Assembly: GCF_012933545.1 (NCBI RefSeq)
Contig: NZ_JAADJU010000001.1
Coordinates: forward strand, 310,001 to 374,000
Source: Rouxiella aceris
Lineage (GTDB): Bacteria; Pseudomonadota; Gammaproteobacteria; Enterobacterales; Enterobacteriaceae
DNA: 64,000 nt
Direction: 5' to 3'
Shown here: piece after piece, positions 51,601 to 62,700 of the stretch
Numbering within the stretch: position 1 is the stretch's first letter
How the letters are laid out: every line of letters begins with the position of its first letter
Notes under the pieces: model-generated
The model's database searches: none
What the model saw: only the letters and a program-made list of their open reading frames with translations
Told to the model about the DNA's origin: nothing
Program-made: the position numbers and the translations under genes

Positions 51601-52187
51601 TCCAGCAGTGCGCCCAATTCCGCATAATCGAGCACTTCGATTTTTTGAATTTCGTGGGAAGTACGGAAACCGTCAAAGAAGTTAATAAAGGGAATGCGTC
51701 CCTTGATCGCCGCCAAATGGGCGACGGCAGCCAGATCCATCACTTGCTGGACGCTGCTTTCCGCCAGCATGGCACAGCCGGTTTGCCGCACGGCCATCAC
51801 ATCCTGATGATCGCCAAAAATATTCAGCGAGTTGGTGGCCAACGCCCGGGCGCTGACATGAAAAACCGCCGGTAGCAGTTCACCGGCAATTTTATACATA
51901 TTGGGGGTCATCAATAACAGCCCCTGGGACGCAGTGTAAGTGGTCGCCAGAGCCCCCGCCTGCAAGGCACCGTGGATGGCCCCCGCAGCACCGGATTCGG
52001 ATTGCATCTCGATAATTTTTACGCTCTGACCAAACAGGTTCTTTTTCCCCTGCGCGGCCCATTCGTCAACGCTCTCCGCCATGGGCGTCGAGGGGGTAAT
52101 GGGATAGATGGCAGTAACGTCCGTGAAGGCATAGGACACATAGGCTGCGGCCGTATTGCCGTCCATGGTTTTCATTTTTCTGGGCAT
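48675..52187 (-). CDS. nifJ: Pyruvate:ferredoxin (flavodoxin) oxidoreductase
   Basis: 1170 residues, the length of E. coli YdbK/NifJ (1174). It is a single-chain enzyme with all domains in order: the N-terminal pyrimidine-binding domain (MKTMDGNTAAAYVSYAFTDV; AIYPITPSTPM), CoA-binding and gamma domains, and two [4Fe-4S] ferredoxin motifs (CTQCNQCAFICPHAAIRP and CSGCGNCADVCPVKGKAL). The C-terminal TPP domain has a third cluster (SGACGGCGETPYAKL) and TPP binding (GDGWAYDIGFGG; EVYSNTGGQSSKSTP). It converts pyruvate and CoA to acetyl-CoA and CO2 with reduction of flavodoxin/ferredoxin, or the reverse, and is important under anaerobic or oxidative-stress conditions. The start is ATG 52187 after GGAGAG. 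Single gene with its own terminator. Confidence 0.97.
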   Translation of the reverse strand: MPRKMKTMDGNTAAAYVSYAFTDVTAIYPITPSTPMAESVDEWAAQGKKNLFGQSVKIIEMQSESGAAGAIHGALQAGALATTYTASQGLLLMTPNMYKIAGELLPAVFHVSARALATNSLNIFGDHQDVMAVRQTGCAMLAESSVQQVMDLAAVAHLAAIKGRIPFINFFDGFRTSHEIQKIEVLDYAELGALLDWEAVTRFRQNAQHPDHPVVRGTAQNPDIYFQEREASNKFYDALPEVVEAYMAQISQLTGREYHLFNYYGAPDADRLIIAMGSVCETIQETVDYLNAAGEKVGVLTVHLYRPFSLKYFFKYIPKSVNNIAVLDRTKEPGSLAEPLYLDVKSAFYNSDWRPVIVGGRYALGGKDILPAHIISIYQNLAAERPKDGFTVGIVDDVTFRSLPAPGKDIDISSPGITACKFWGLGSDGTVGANKSAIKIIGDKTAMFAQAYFAYDSKKSGGVTMSHLRFGDHPITSPYLIHQADFISCSQQSYVSKYHLLAGLKPNGIFLLNCSWDVAELDDQLPTAMKRYIADNHIRFYIVNAVGIAQQLGLGGRFNMIMQAAFFKLADIIPPEIASEYLKQGIVSAYGNKGQKIIDMNNLAVDKGMTSVVAVTIPAAWKLGEELVTAPKTVPAFIKDILIPMNRQEGDLLPVSMFNGIEDGSFPSGTSAYEKRGVAINVPVWQMDKCTQCNQCAFICPHAAIRPVLLSEQELQNAPIGFDAKAASGAKGAYYRIAISPLDCSGCGNCADVCPVKGKALAMEPLESQQLQIDLWEHALALTPKANPMNKFTVKGSQFEQPLLEFSGACGGCGETPYAKLVTQLFGDRMMIANATGCSSIWGASAPSIPYTTNHKGQGPTWANSLFEDNAEFGLGMMLGVDALRDTLATQVKAALATPLTEELSAALSDWLQYKDLGEGTRERADTLLALLTTLTPGEAPLLDAIYANRDYLAKRSHWIFGGDGWAYDIGFGGLDHVLASGNDVNVLVFDTEVYSNTGGQSSKSTPAAAIAQFAANGKKTRKKDLGMMAMSYGYVYVAQVAMGADRNQTLRAIAEAEAYPGPSLIIAYAACINHGLRIGMGCSQREAKRAVEAGYWANYRYHPQLKDAGKNPFILDSDEPEEDFQEFLAGEVRYSSLKKQYPQFAESLFKKTEQDAKERLEGYKKLASS

Positions 52188-52572
52188 GAATCACTCTCCG
52201 GTTTGCAATGAAGAGATGCGCAGAAGAGTTGGCAGGTAATAGCAGTGAGTCACGACGCCAGAAGACTAACTTTGTGCTATTTCACTCCCCCACCCTTCTT
52301 ATCCTTCACAGTCTGTTTTATTGGTCTGAAACTCAACGTTGCTCAACGCATGGTTGCAGGATCCAAGCACAGGGCATGCCAGCCGGCTTTGTATTGAATA
52401 ATGTTATGAAAAATAAGTGATTAATAAAAATAAGAGAGGCAACAGGCGGTTTTTATGGCGCGGATAATTGAATGTTTCGGCACATCTTTGTTGGCAACTT
52501 GTCAGTACGTTGACATTGCCGACAGGGTCAGTAAGCGCTCTCCGGTAGCCCGGAGAGCGTCAACAGTGATGA
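52188..52572. other. Intergenic region upstream of nifJ
   Basis: 385 bp without a gene. It should hold the nifJ promoter. Near its right end CGCTCTCCG (52536-52544) and CGGAGAGCG (52551-52559) form a perfect stem just past the esterase stop codon, probably its transcription end, although there is no T-run on the minus strand. Confidence 0.4.
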
Positions 52573-53178
52573 TCAGGCAGAGAGTGCCCGGGCAATAAAT
52601 TTGGCCGCCGCGTTGGCTCCGTCAGCGGTGATGGTGTGGGGCGTGCCCTCTTCAAGGGAGAGAGTGACATCAAAACCCAGTGCCTTGATTTTCTGCGCGG
52701 CAGATTCGCTTTCTGTCCAGGAAATCACCGCATCCTGTTTACCATGAACCAGCAATACTCGCGCCCCTGGCTGTGGCGTATAAGGTGCTACCGACGCCAA
52801 CCGACCAGAAAATGCCACCACGGCAGCCAGCGGATAACGCCCGGTCACTAACGCATCCAGTGCCATAATAGATCCCTGCGAAAAACCGGCCAGGACCAGG
52901 CTATCGTTTTGCGGATCGAAGGCATGTTCGCTGAGGATCCCGGCGATCACACGATCAAACTCCGCCCGGGCAGCGACAATACGCTGCGCGCGATTCTGCT
53001 CGGTGACGCCCATTACACTAAACCACTGATAGCCCGGCCCCTGGTCAAAACGCTGCGGCGCATTGGGGGTAACAAACAACGCATCCGGCAGGGTGGTGGC
53101 CCAGAGTCTGGCGAGGGGTTGTAGGTCATTTCCCTGGCTGCCGACGCCGTGCAGCAAAATAACAATTTGTTTAGTCAC
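52573..53178 (-). CDS. Alpha/beta-hydrolase carboxylesterase (YpfH-like)
   Basis: 201 residues. Seen are VILLHGVGSQGNDL at the N-terminus, the nucleophile motif AGFSQGS with Ser100, HGKQDAVISW for the Asp and GTPHTI for the His of the catalytic triad. The GYQWFSVMGVTEQNRAQRI segment is shared with E. coli YpfH, a serine esterase of the phospholipase/carboxylesterase group. It is cytoplasmic. It follows the hydroquinone reductase by 11 bp and is probably cotranscribed with it. The natural substrate is unknown. Confidence 0.88.
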   Translation of the reverse strand: MTKQIVILLHGVGSQGNDLQPLARLWATTLPDALFVTPNAPQRFDQGPGYQWFSVMGVTEQNRAQRIVAARAEFDRVIAGILSEHAFDPQNDSLVLAGFSQGSIMALDALVTGRYPLAAVVAFSGRLASVAPYTPQPGARVLLVHGKQDAVISWTESESAAQKIKALGFDVTLSLEEGTPHTITADGANAAAKFIARALSA

Positions 53179-53189
53179 AGTTATCTTCC

Positions 53190-54149
53190 TTAGAGTCCGT
53201 AGTGGCTTAAATCCGGGCCAGCCGGGACGATCATATTAGGATTAAGCGCTTTGATGGAGTAATAGCCCTGCTTGATATGGTCAATATTTACCGTCTCGCG
53301 CACACCAGGCAGATCCAAAACGCGTTTCACATAGCGATGCAAATGCGGGTACTCGCGCAACTGGCGCTGATTGCATTTAAAGATGCCGTAATAGGCGGCA
53401 TCAAAACGGATCAGCGTGACAAACAGGCGAATATCCGCTTCGGTGAAATTGTCGCCGCACAGGAAATGGCGTTTATCACTGAGGCGTTGCTCAAGCTGCG
53501 CCAGCATGGCAAAAACCTCATGATAGGCCTCCAGGTAGCTTTCCTGAGTGGTGGCAAACCCGGTGCGGTAGACGCCATTATTCAGCCGCGGATAAATTTC
53601 ACTGTTTAGCTGGTCAATTTCCTGGCGTAGTTCTGGCGGATAAAGGTCAAACAACGGCGAAGCCAGATCGCCAAAGCCGCTATTAAGCATACGCACAATA
53701 TCCGCCGATTCATTATTGACGATGGTGCGCGTTTTTTTATCCCACAGCACCGGCACCGTAGCCCGCCCAGTATAAGTGCTGTCGGCATGGGTATAGAGCT
53801 GATGAACCCATTCAAAATCATTTAATGCATCGCGGGTGGCCCCCGGATAATCGCCAAAGTGCCAGCCTTCATCCAGCAACCAGGGCTCGACCACCGACAC
53901 GCTGATGGTCTGCTCCAGGCCTTTGAGTTTGCGGGCGATCAGGGTGCGCGAGGCCCACGGGCAAATCAACGCAACATAGAGATGATAGCGGTCTGCCTCG
54001 GCGGCAAATCCGCCGTCGCCGGTGATCCCGGGTTTGCCGTCCGGGGTCACCCAGTGGCGAAAACTTGATGTCTGGCGAACAAAGCCGCCTTTTTCATCGG
54101 TGGCCTGCACCGGGTGCCACTCCGCGGTCCATTTACCCTCTACCAGCAT
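53190..54149 (-). CDS. yqjG: Glutathionyl-hydroquinone reductase (YqjG/ECM4-type glutathione S-transferase)
   Basis: 319 residues. Family marks are FRHWVTPDGKPGITGDGGFA, DRYHLYVALICPWASRTLIA with the catalytic Cys63, ATVPVLWDKKTRTIVNNESA, and the helical domain ending with LPGVRETVNIDHIKQGYY. These Xi-class enzymes reduce glutathionyl-hydroquinones back to hydroquinones using glutathione. Length agrees with E. coli YqjG (328). First of two tightly spaced minus-strand genes. Confidence 0.9.
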   Translation of the reverse strand: MLVEGKWTAEWHPVQATDEKGGFVRQTSSFRHWVTPDGKPGITGDGGFAAEADRYHLYVALICPWASRTLIARKLKGLEQTISVSVVEPWLLDEGWHFGDYPGATRDALNDFEWVHQLYTHADSTYTGRATVPVLWDKKTRTIVNNESADIVRMLNSGFGDLASPLFDLYPPELRQEIDQLNSEIYPRLNNGVYRTGFATTQESYLEAYHEVFAMLAQLEQRLSDKRHFLCGDNFTEADIRLFVTLIRFDAAYYGIFKCNQRQLREYPHLHRYVKRVLDLPGVRETVNIDHIKQGYYSIKALNPNMIVPAGPDLSHYGL

Positions 54150-54285
54150 GCTATTTCCTCACTGTTGGTTAACGCCTGTTTACCCTTATCGCCCGGACTA
54201 CAGCGGATAAGAAGCAAGATACTTTATTTCCATACAGATGATTATCCTGCCAAAACAGCTATGTTTATTTCCATTTTGGAACGAA

Positions 54286-55197
54286 TCACCAGCCCTGATC
54301 CCAGGCAGGTTGACCGGATAAGGCTTCCACCAGAAAATCGATCAGCGTGCGGGATTTTCGCGCCAGATGTTTGGCTGGGGGATATAAAGCAAACAGACCC
54401 AGTGGCGGCACTTCGTATTGGGTTAATAGCGGGATCACCTGTTGGCTGCGCAGCCGATCGCCAGCCACAAAGGTGGGGACGCGGGTGATGCCCAAGCCGG
54501 CACAAGCGGCTTGCAGGCAAACGTCGGCGTTGGAAAACTTCAGCCGTGCACCAATCGGTAGCTCCTGGATATGCTGACTGGCGTCCAGAAAGGGCCAGCG
54601 AAAAGCGTCACGAAAATTGGTATCAACAATGCAATCATGGCGTGACAGCTGCTGCCAGGTTTCCGGCACTCCCCGCTGCTCAAGATAGTCCGGCGAGGCC
54701 ACAATAATCACCCTGATAGCACAGAGTTTTCTGGCAATCAGACTGCTGTCGGCCAGTGCACCAATGCGCAGCGCCAGATCATAACCCTCATCGACCACAT
54801 TCACCTGTCGGTCGCTAAAATTGACGTCCAGCTCGATATGGGGAAAGCGTTGCGCAAAAGCGATCAGATGGTGGCTAAGCTGGGTGGTACCAAAAGTGAC
54901 CGGCACGGTAATGCGTATTTTGCCAGCCGGAGATTCCGAAGCGTTACGCACCGAATCATTGAGCGCGTCGTACTCTTCCAACAGCAGTTTGATTCTGTCG
55001 TAGTAGGCGACAGCAACATCGGTAGGGGCCATGGCCCGGGTACTGCGTTTAAACAGCTGGATCCCCAGGTCATGTTCCAGCCGGGTGATCAGTTTCGAAG
55101 CCTGACCGTGGCTGGTACCCAGCCGCTGGGCGGCGGCGGCAAAACTGCCGGTTTCCATTACAGCAACAAACATGCGGCTACTATCAAGTTTTTCCAT
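54286..55197 (-). CDS. LysR-family transcriptional regulator
   Basis: 303 residues. N-terminal LysR helix-turn-helix (MFVAVMETGSFAAAAQRLGT; SHGQASKLITRLEHDLGIQL) followed by the substrate-binding domain (GKIRITVPVTFGTTQLSHHL; VNVVDEGYDLALRIGALADS; CLQAACAGLGITRVPTF). It belongs to the CrgA/DsdC-like group with the DLALRIG motif. It lies between the yqjG-like and frmA genes, all on the same strand, with 136 and 77 bp gaps, so a target could be either or elsewhere. Confidence 0.92.
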   Translation of the reverse strand: MEKLDSSRMFVAVMETGSFAAAAQRLGTSHGQASKLITRLEHDLGIQLFKRSTRAMAPTDVAVAYYDRIKLLLEEYDALNDSVRNASESPAGKIRITVPVTFGTTQLSHHLIAFAQRFPHIELDVNFSDRQVNVVDEGYDLALRIGALADSSLIARKLCAIRVIIVASPDYLEQRGVPETWQQLSRHDCIVDTNFRDAFRWPFLDASQHIQELPIGARLKFSNADVCLQAACAGLGITRVPTFVAGDRLRSQQVIPLLTQYEVPPLGLFALYPPAKHLARKSRTLIDFLVEALSGQPAWDQGW

Positions 55198-55274
55198 AAT
55201 GCTCTGATTGGCAAGAGAAGAAGAAACTCAGTCCGGGCATGCAACATGGCGGCAGCACGCCCGGCATAGAACGC

Positions 55275-56411
<1,137 letters not shown>

Positions 56412-56687
56412 TTAACGGAGATAGGTTCGGATCAGAGAGACGGCATCGTCAATAGATGCCGCTCTGGACTGCGTCGAGGAGTCGGCGTTCATCAGCTCCT
56501 CGCGCAAATGACTTTCAAGGATGCCTGCCATCAGTCCATTGACCGCCCCGCGGATCGCCGCGACCTGCTGCAGCACCGGGCTACAGTCATCCCCACGTTC
56601 AAGCGCCAGTTCCAGTGCTTCAATCTGCCCGCGAACGCGCTTGACGCGGGCCAGGACTTTTTTCTTTTCTTCTGGTGAATGTGGCAT
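56412..56687 (-). CDS. frmR: Formaldehyde-sensing repressor of the CsoR/RcnR family
   Basis: 91 residues, all-helical DUF156 fold: MPHSPEEKKKVLARVKRVRG, QIEALELALERGDDCSPVLQ, GLMAGILESHLREEL. Pro2 and the Cys of DDCS are the residues that formaldehyde cross-links in E. coli FrmR, which releases it from DNA; the His of SHLREE is also conserved. It precedes frmA, and upstream lies a pair of G-tracts typical of the operators of this family. Confidence 0.94.
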   Translation of the reverse strand: MPHSPEEKKKVLARVKRVRGQIEALELALERGDDCSPVLQQVAAIRGAVNGLMAGILESHLREELMNADSSTQSRAASIDDAVSLIRTYLR

Positions 56688-56704
56688 AAGTCAGCATCTC
56701 CTTG

Positions 56705-56744
56705 GTAGTGGGGGGGAGTATACTGACATACTGGTAGGGGGTAT
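56705..56744 (-). promoter_or_regulatory. Candidate FrmR operator/promoter of frmRA
   Basis: Within the 67 bp between frmR and the glucan synthase gene are two G-tracts, GGGGGGG (56710-56716) and GGGGG (56737-56741), each bordered by AGTATA- or GTATAG-type sequence. CsoR/RcnR-family repressors bind such A/T-flanked G/C-tracts. The same AT-flanks could serve as the -10 region for frmR. Confidence 0.5.
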
Positions 56745-56754
56745 AGTTAAATTT

Positions 56755-59700
56755 TTACCCCGTCGCCGTGATCACCTCGACCTGATGCTCCTGTCCATCG
56801 TCAGCCAGGGGGATCATGGCGTCTGTCAGCGTTTGTCCGTCCAGTTTGACCTGATACTCTCCCTGCCCGCGTTTAATGGTGATCTGATAGCGACTGCTGC
56901 CCTGCTGATAGCTCAGGCTGACCTGCGGCCAGTCGGCGGGCAAACGGGTGCTGAAGGAAATAAAATGGCCATGGCGCTTTAACCCCAGCAGCGACTCGAT
57001 AATCAAACGGTAAGCCCAGCCGGCAGATCCGGTATACCAGCTCCAGCCACCGCGACCGCCGTGCGGATCCACCGAGTAAATATCAGCGCATATCACATAA
57101 GGTTCAACTTTGTAGCGTTCGGCATCGACGGCATGGCGGCTATGGTTGATCGGATTGATCATTGCCATCAGTTGCCACGCCCGTTCAATTTCGCCCATCT
57201 CGGCAAAGGCCATAATCGCCCAGATCGCACCATGGGTATATTGCCCGCCGTTTTCGCGCACACCCGGCAGATAACCGCGAATATAACCGGGGTTCGGCCC
57301 GTTACCGTTAAAGGGCGGGGTCAGTAACTTTATCAGCCCATTTTTCTTATCCACCAGATGCTGGTCCAGCGCCAACATTGCCTGGCGCTGGCGAGTTTCC
57401 TCCCCGGCTCCCGACAGTACCGACCAGCTTTGTGCAATGGCATCAATTTGGCATTCTGCATTATGGTGAGAGCCCAGGGTCTCGCCGCTGTCAAAATAGC
57501 CGCGCAGATACCAGCCACCGTCCCAGCCATGTTCGTGCAGGTTTTGTTGCAACCGCGCTGCCTGTTCCCGGCACAGTTGCGCCGTCTCGCTATCGCCAAG
57601 CTTTTCCGCCAGCGCTCCATAGCGCTGTAATACATAATAGAAGAAGAAACCGAGCCAGACACTTTCTCCTCGTCCGGCAATGCCCACCAGGTTCATGCCA
57701 TCATTCCAGTCACCGGCCCCCATCAGCGGTAAACCATGTTGCCCGAATTGCAGCCCGTGCCTGATCGCACGCACGCCATGTTGCCAGAGACTTTCCTCTA
57801 ACTGGCTGACCTGCGGCTGTTGGTAGCAGGACTCTTCACCGGCAGCCAGCGGCCGCGCCTCCAAATAGCTCACCCGTTGATCGAGGATCGCCTTATCCTC
57901 AGTTGCATCGAGGTAGTGGCAGATAGCCAGCGGCAGCCATAAAAAGTCATCGGAGCAGCGGGTACGCACACCGTTGCCGGTAGGCGGATGCCACCAGTGT
58001 TGCACATCGCCTTCAATAAACTGGCGCGACGCGCAGAGCAGGATCTGTTCTCGTAGCCGCTGTGGCGCGGCATAAACCAGCGCCAGGCTATCCTGTAGCT
58101 GATCGCGAAAACCAAAGGCACCGCCGGATTGATAGTAGCCGCTGCGGGCCATCATGCGGCAGGAGAGGGTCTGATACAGCAGCCAGCCATTGGCAAGCAG
58201 ATCGATCGCCGGATCCGGTGTTGTTATCTGGATTTTATCCAGCACCCGATGCCAGTAACCATGGATATTATCCAGTTCGTGACCGACGCTATCGGGGTCA
58301 AGAAAGCGTGCGATCAGGCTTTCGGCCTGTTGCGGATCCTCTCCCAGTCCGAGCACAAAAACAAAGCGGTGCTGATCGCCGTCAATCAGCGTGATGGCAG
58401 ATTGCAGTGCGGCACAGGGATCCAGCGCCGCACCGGTCCGGCCCGACAGCCGCCGTTGCCTCATGCCCGCGGGTTGCTGCAATGACCCGTTGCGGCCGAG
58501 AAATTCGCGACGATCGCCGCTCAGAGAACATTGTCCGCCGCTGACGGCAAAGAACGCCGTGCGCTCTGAACCGTTGCTGTTAAACGCGTTGCGCGCCAGC
58601 ACGGCGCAGCCTTTTTGACTCTTGAGCGGCGAGGTAACGATATGCATCTGCGACTTGCTGCGTAACTCTGCCAGTACCCACTCCACATAGCCGGTGGCTG
58701 AAAGTTTACGCGTGCGTCCGGAATGATTTTTTAAGGTGAGCATCATCAGCTTGACCGGCGCTGTCTCGGGTACCAGCACCAGCAGTTCGCTGGCGATACC
58801 GCTTTGCTGATGCTCAAACAGGCTATAGCCAAAACCGTGACGGGTAAGATAGCTTCCCTCACCGCGCAGCGGCAGCGCGGTAGGCGACCAGAGCTGACCG
58901 CTCTCCTCGTCGCGCAGATAAAATGCCTCGCCGCTGCTGTCGCAGACCGGATCGTTGTGCCACGGCGTCAGGCGATATTCATGGGCATTTTCATACCAGC
59001 TATAGGCCTGACCGCTTTCTGAAATCAACGTGCCAAAGTTGTCGTTTGCCAGCACATTGCTCCAGGGCGCAGGCGTGGTCACTCCCGGATTAAGCACCAC
59101 CTGATATTCCCGACCATCGCCGGAAAAACCGCCCAGACCATTAAAAAACTGCAAATGTTCCGTATTGATCGCCGGGGGGCAAGGCGCGTTATCGGCAGCG
59201 GCAATCACCGGTATCAGCGCGGACGGCAACGACTGGGCGGGTTGCAGACGTTGCTTGAGCTGTGTGGAGAGTTTGCCACGTTGGTCATCAAACATAATGC
59301 TGGCAACACTGAGCAGCAAAGCGCGATCTTCCGGGGTGATATGTTCACTATTGCGCACAAAGATGCCGCCCGGTTGTTCGTACTGATCCGACGCCGATCC
59401 CGCCGCTACCAGATTGAGGATCTGGTGGAACAGTGCTTGTTGATAGCCACCAAGATCGTGACTAAGGATCAGGAGATCGACCTTTAATCCCTTGATCCGC
59501 CAGTACTGATGCGCCTTGACCAGTTGCGTGACCATCGCCATATTTTCGCTGCTGCTTATCGAAAGCAGCACAATCGGCAGATCGCCGGATAGCGCATACC
59601 CCCACAGACTGGGCTGCCCACGGCGATTTTGCAGGATGACCTCCGCCTCGGCGCGTAATTCCCGCGCAGGAAACAGAATCGATCCCGCCATGCGGTTAAA

Positions 59701-62700
59701 CAGATCGGCCTCCTCGTCGTTGACATTAATCTGCCGCAGGGCAATCTGGCTATGGGAGCTGGCCATCTCAAACATACGGTCGGCAATAGGGTGATCGCGG
59801 TATTTATCCAGCAGCGCCAGACTCAGGTCGCGTTCGGCGGTAACGCCCAGGATCATATCGATCACCAGCGGCACGCCGGGTTTCAGCCGAATACGGTGGC
59901 GAACGGCAATCACCGGATCCACCACCGCCCCTGCCGTATTGCTCAAGGGGCCGGGGTGTCTTAAGACCAGCGGATCGGCAGCGGTTTGTCCGCGGCCAAT
60001 AAACTTTGCGCGATCGGTTTCAAAGGAGGTCTGTCTTTCGACATCACCATGGATCGCTGTCATATGAAATAACCACGGACAGGCTTCGTCCGGTTCACGT
60101 GGACGGCGATGGCAAAGAATGCCCTCTCGATCCACCAGCAATTCCGTTTGCACAAACAGATTGCTAAAGGCCGGATGGGTCAGATCGTTCGCCGCCGGGG
60201 CCAGTACCACTTCGGCGTAGGTGGTGATTTCAATCACTTTAGGCTGACGTCCGCGCCAATGCAGCGAGAGACGGCGCAGTTCGACATCGTCTTCCGGGGA
60301 GACGACAATCTGAGTTTGCGCACTGAGTTTCCCCTCACGGCGGATAAATTCGGCGCCGGCATCACTAAAAATCACCTGATACTGGCCACTGGCTTTGCCC
60401 GTAGTCGGCTGCAAGCTATTGCTCCACACCTCGCCACTATCGACATCTTGCAGATAGCAAAACAGGCCATAACTATCGCGGGTGGCATCGTTGCGCCAGC
60501 GGGTCAAGGCGAACTGATCCCAGCGGCTATAACCGCCACCCGCCTGGGTCAGCATCAATTGGTAACGGCTATTGGCCAGCAGTTGCACCTCGGGAAGCGG
60601 GCTGGCGGCATCGGTAAATTTCCGCAACGGCTGATCCCGGGATTTCAGCGCATTATCCACTGACTCAAAATGCCGCCGTGGGCTATAAAGCTCAACGGCA
60701 TCGGGCATTCTCTCCTGCAACAGCAAACGCGCCGATTGATAAACCGGGTTGGCAGCAAAGCGTTCGACCATCGGCGCATTCAGCAGCAGGTGCGACAAGG
60801 CCAGAAAACTCATGCCCTGATGATGTGCCATATAAGAGCGAATAATAATATACAGTTGGCCGCGCGCCAGCCGCGCCGGGGTGTAATCAAGGGCTTCGTA
60901 AAAACCGTACTCGCCCCTGGCACCGAGGTTTTCCAGCGCCAGCAGATTGTCACAGGCAGCCTGCGGACGCACCATCAGCGCCATCATGCTGGCATAGGGC
61001 GCCACCACCAGGTTATCCGCCAGACCGCGTTTAAGGCCCAAGTCAGGGACGCCAAAGGCCTGATATTGATAATTATGGCTACTGTCGTAGGCCGCATAGC
61101 CAGACTCGGAAATGCCCCAGGGGATGTTGTGGCTGTCACCCCAGGCGATTTGCCGATCCACCGCCGACTGACACATTTTTTCCAATAAGGTGTCGGGATA
61201 AGCCGGCATCACCAACTGCGGCATCAGGTATTCAAACATCGAACCGCTCCACGACATCAGCGCCGACTGTTTATTAAAACGGGTAAACAGCCGCCCCAGC
61301 GCAAACCAGCTTTTCATCGGCAACTGGTTAGTGGCGATGGTGAAATATTGCGTTAGCCGGATCTCTGAAGGCAGCAGGTCGTATTTGCCGCCGTCGAGTT
61401 TGTTCTCGTCGCAGTGGTAGCCGACGCATAACAGATGGGTATCCGCACAATAGAGAAACCTGAAATCCATATTGGCATGATCGATTAAGCGCTGTTCCAA
61501 CTCGCTCAACATCAGTAAACGCTGACCGGCGATAGCCTGCGCCTGGGCAAGGCTGGCGCGGCGCGCGGCGGTAAAGGTGCCTTGCTGGCTGGCGGGGGGA
61601 TGCCATTGCGCAATCTGGCTTAAGGACGGCAGCTTTTCGCCCTCTTTATGGCACGGATACCAGGCTAACAGTTGCGACCACTCCTCGCTGAACTGCGCCA
61701 ACTGGCTATGCAGATTTTCGCTCCAGCGCCGCACCCGCGACGGGCTGTCGCTACAGGCTTGCTGTAGCAACACGCTGAGGGCGAGCATATTCTGCAATCC
61801 CTGACCGGTCTCTTCACCGGTAGAGTTGGCCAGGGCGTACCAAAGCTTGCGCATTTTTTTTAACAAGGCGGGAGGCGCGCTGCTGACACTTTGCTCAAAC
61901 AGCGTCAGCGTATCGTCGAGGCCCGCCAGCAGTTGCTGCCGATCCAATAGCGGTTGCTGTCGCCATGCGCGCAGCCCGGCACTGAGGGTTAACAGATGCC
62001 CGGCCAGATTGCCGCTGTCAACGCTGGAAATATAGCGCGGGCTAAGCGGTTGCAGGGTGCGGGTGTCGTACCAGTTATAAAGATGCCCGCGGTAGTGTTC
62101 CAGCTTATCCAGGGTCGTTAATGTCTGGCCGATACGGCGCAACACCTCCCCCTGAGTGATATAGCCAAAATCCCAGGCGGTGAGATTGGCCAGCAGTGAC
62201 AGACCAATATTGGTCGGCGAGGTGCGGTGCGCAATCACCGGCTCGGGGACTTCCTGGTAGTTATCCGGCGGTAACCAGTTCTCCTGTTGATTAACAAAGG
62301 TATCAAAAAACGCCCAGGTTTCGCGGGCGCTTTGCCGTAAAAATGCCCGCTGCCTGTCACTGATCGCCACTTTTTCGGCCACCGGCTGGCGACTTAACCA
62401 ACTCATCAGTGCCGGGGTCAGCAACCACAGTAAACCGATGGGCAGTGCCACAGCGATCAGTGCCGGATGATAGCGGTAGGTGAGCAGGCTCAATAACAGT
62501 CCGGCGCAAGGGTTGAGCCACATTTGACGATAAAAGCTCAGCACAGAGAGGGTACAGCTGGCCTGACAGCGATCGGAGCTTAGCCACTCATTCAGATGGC
62601 GGCGGCTGACAGTCAGTCGCCACAGGGTGACCATAATCGCCAAGAGTGAATAGCCCGCTTCGTGGGGCAAGGTGGCAATACGCAAGGCAAGACGTCTTAG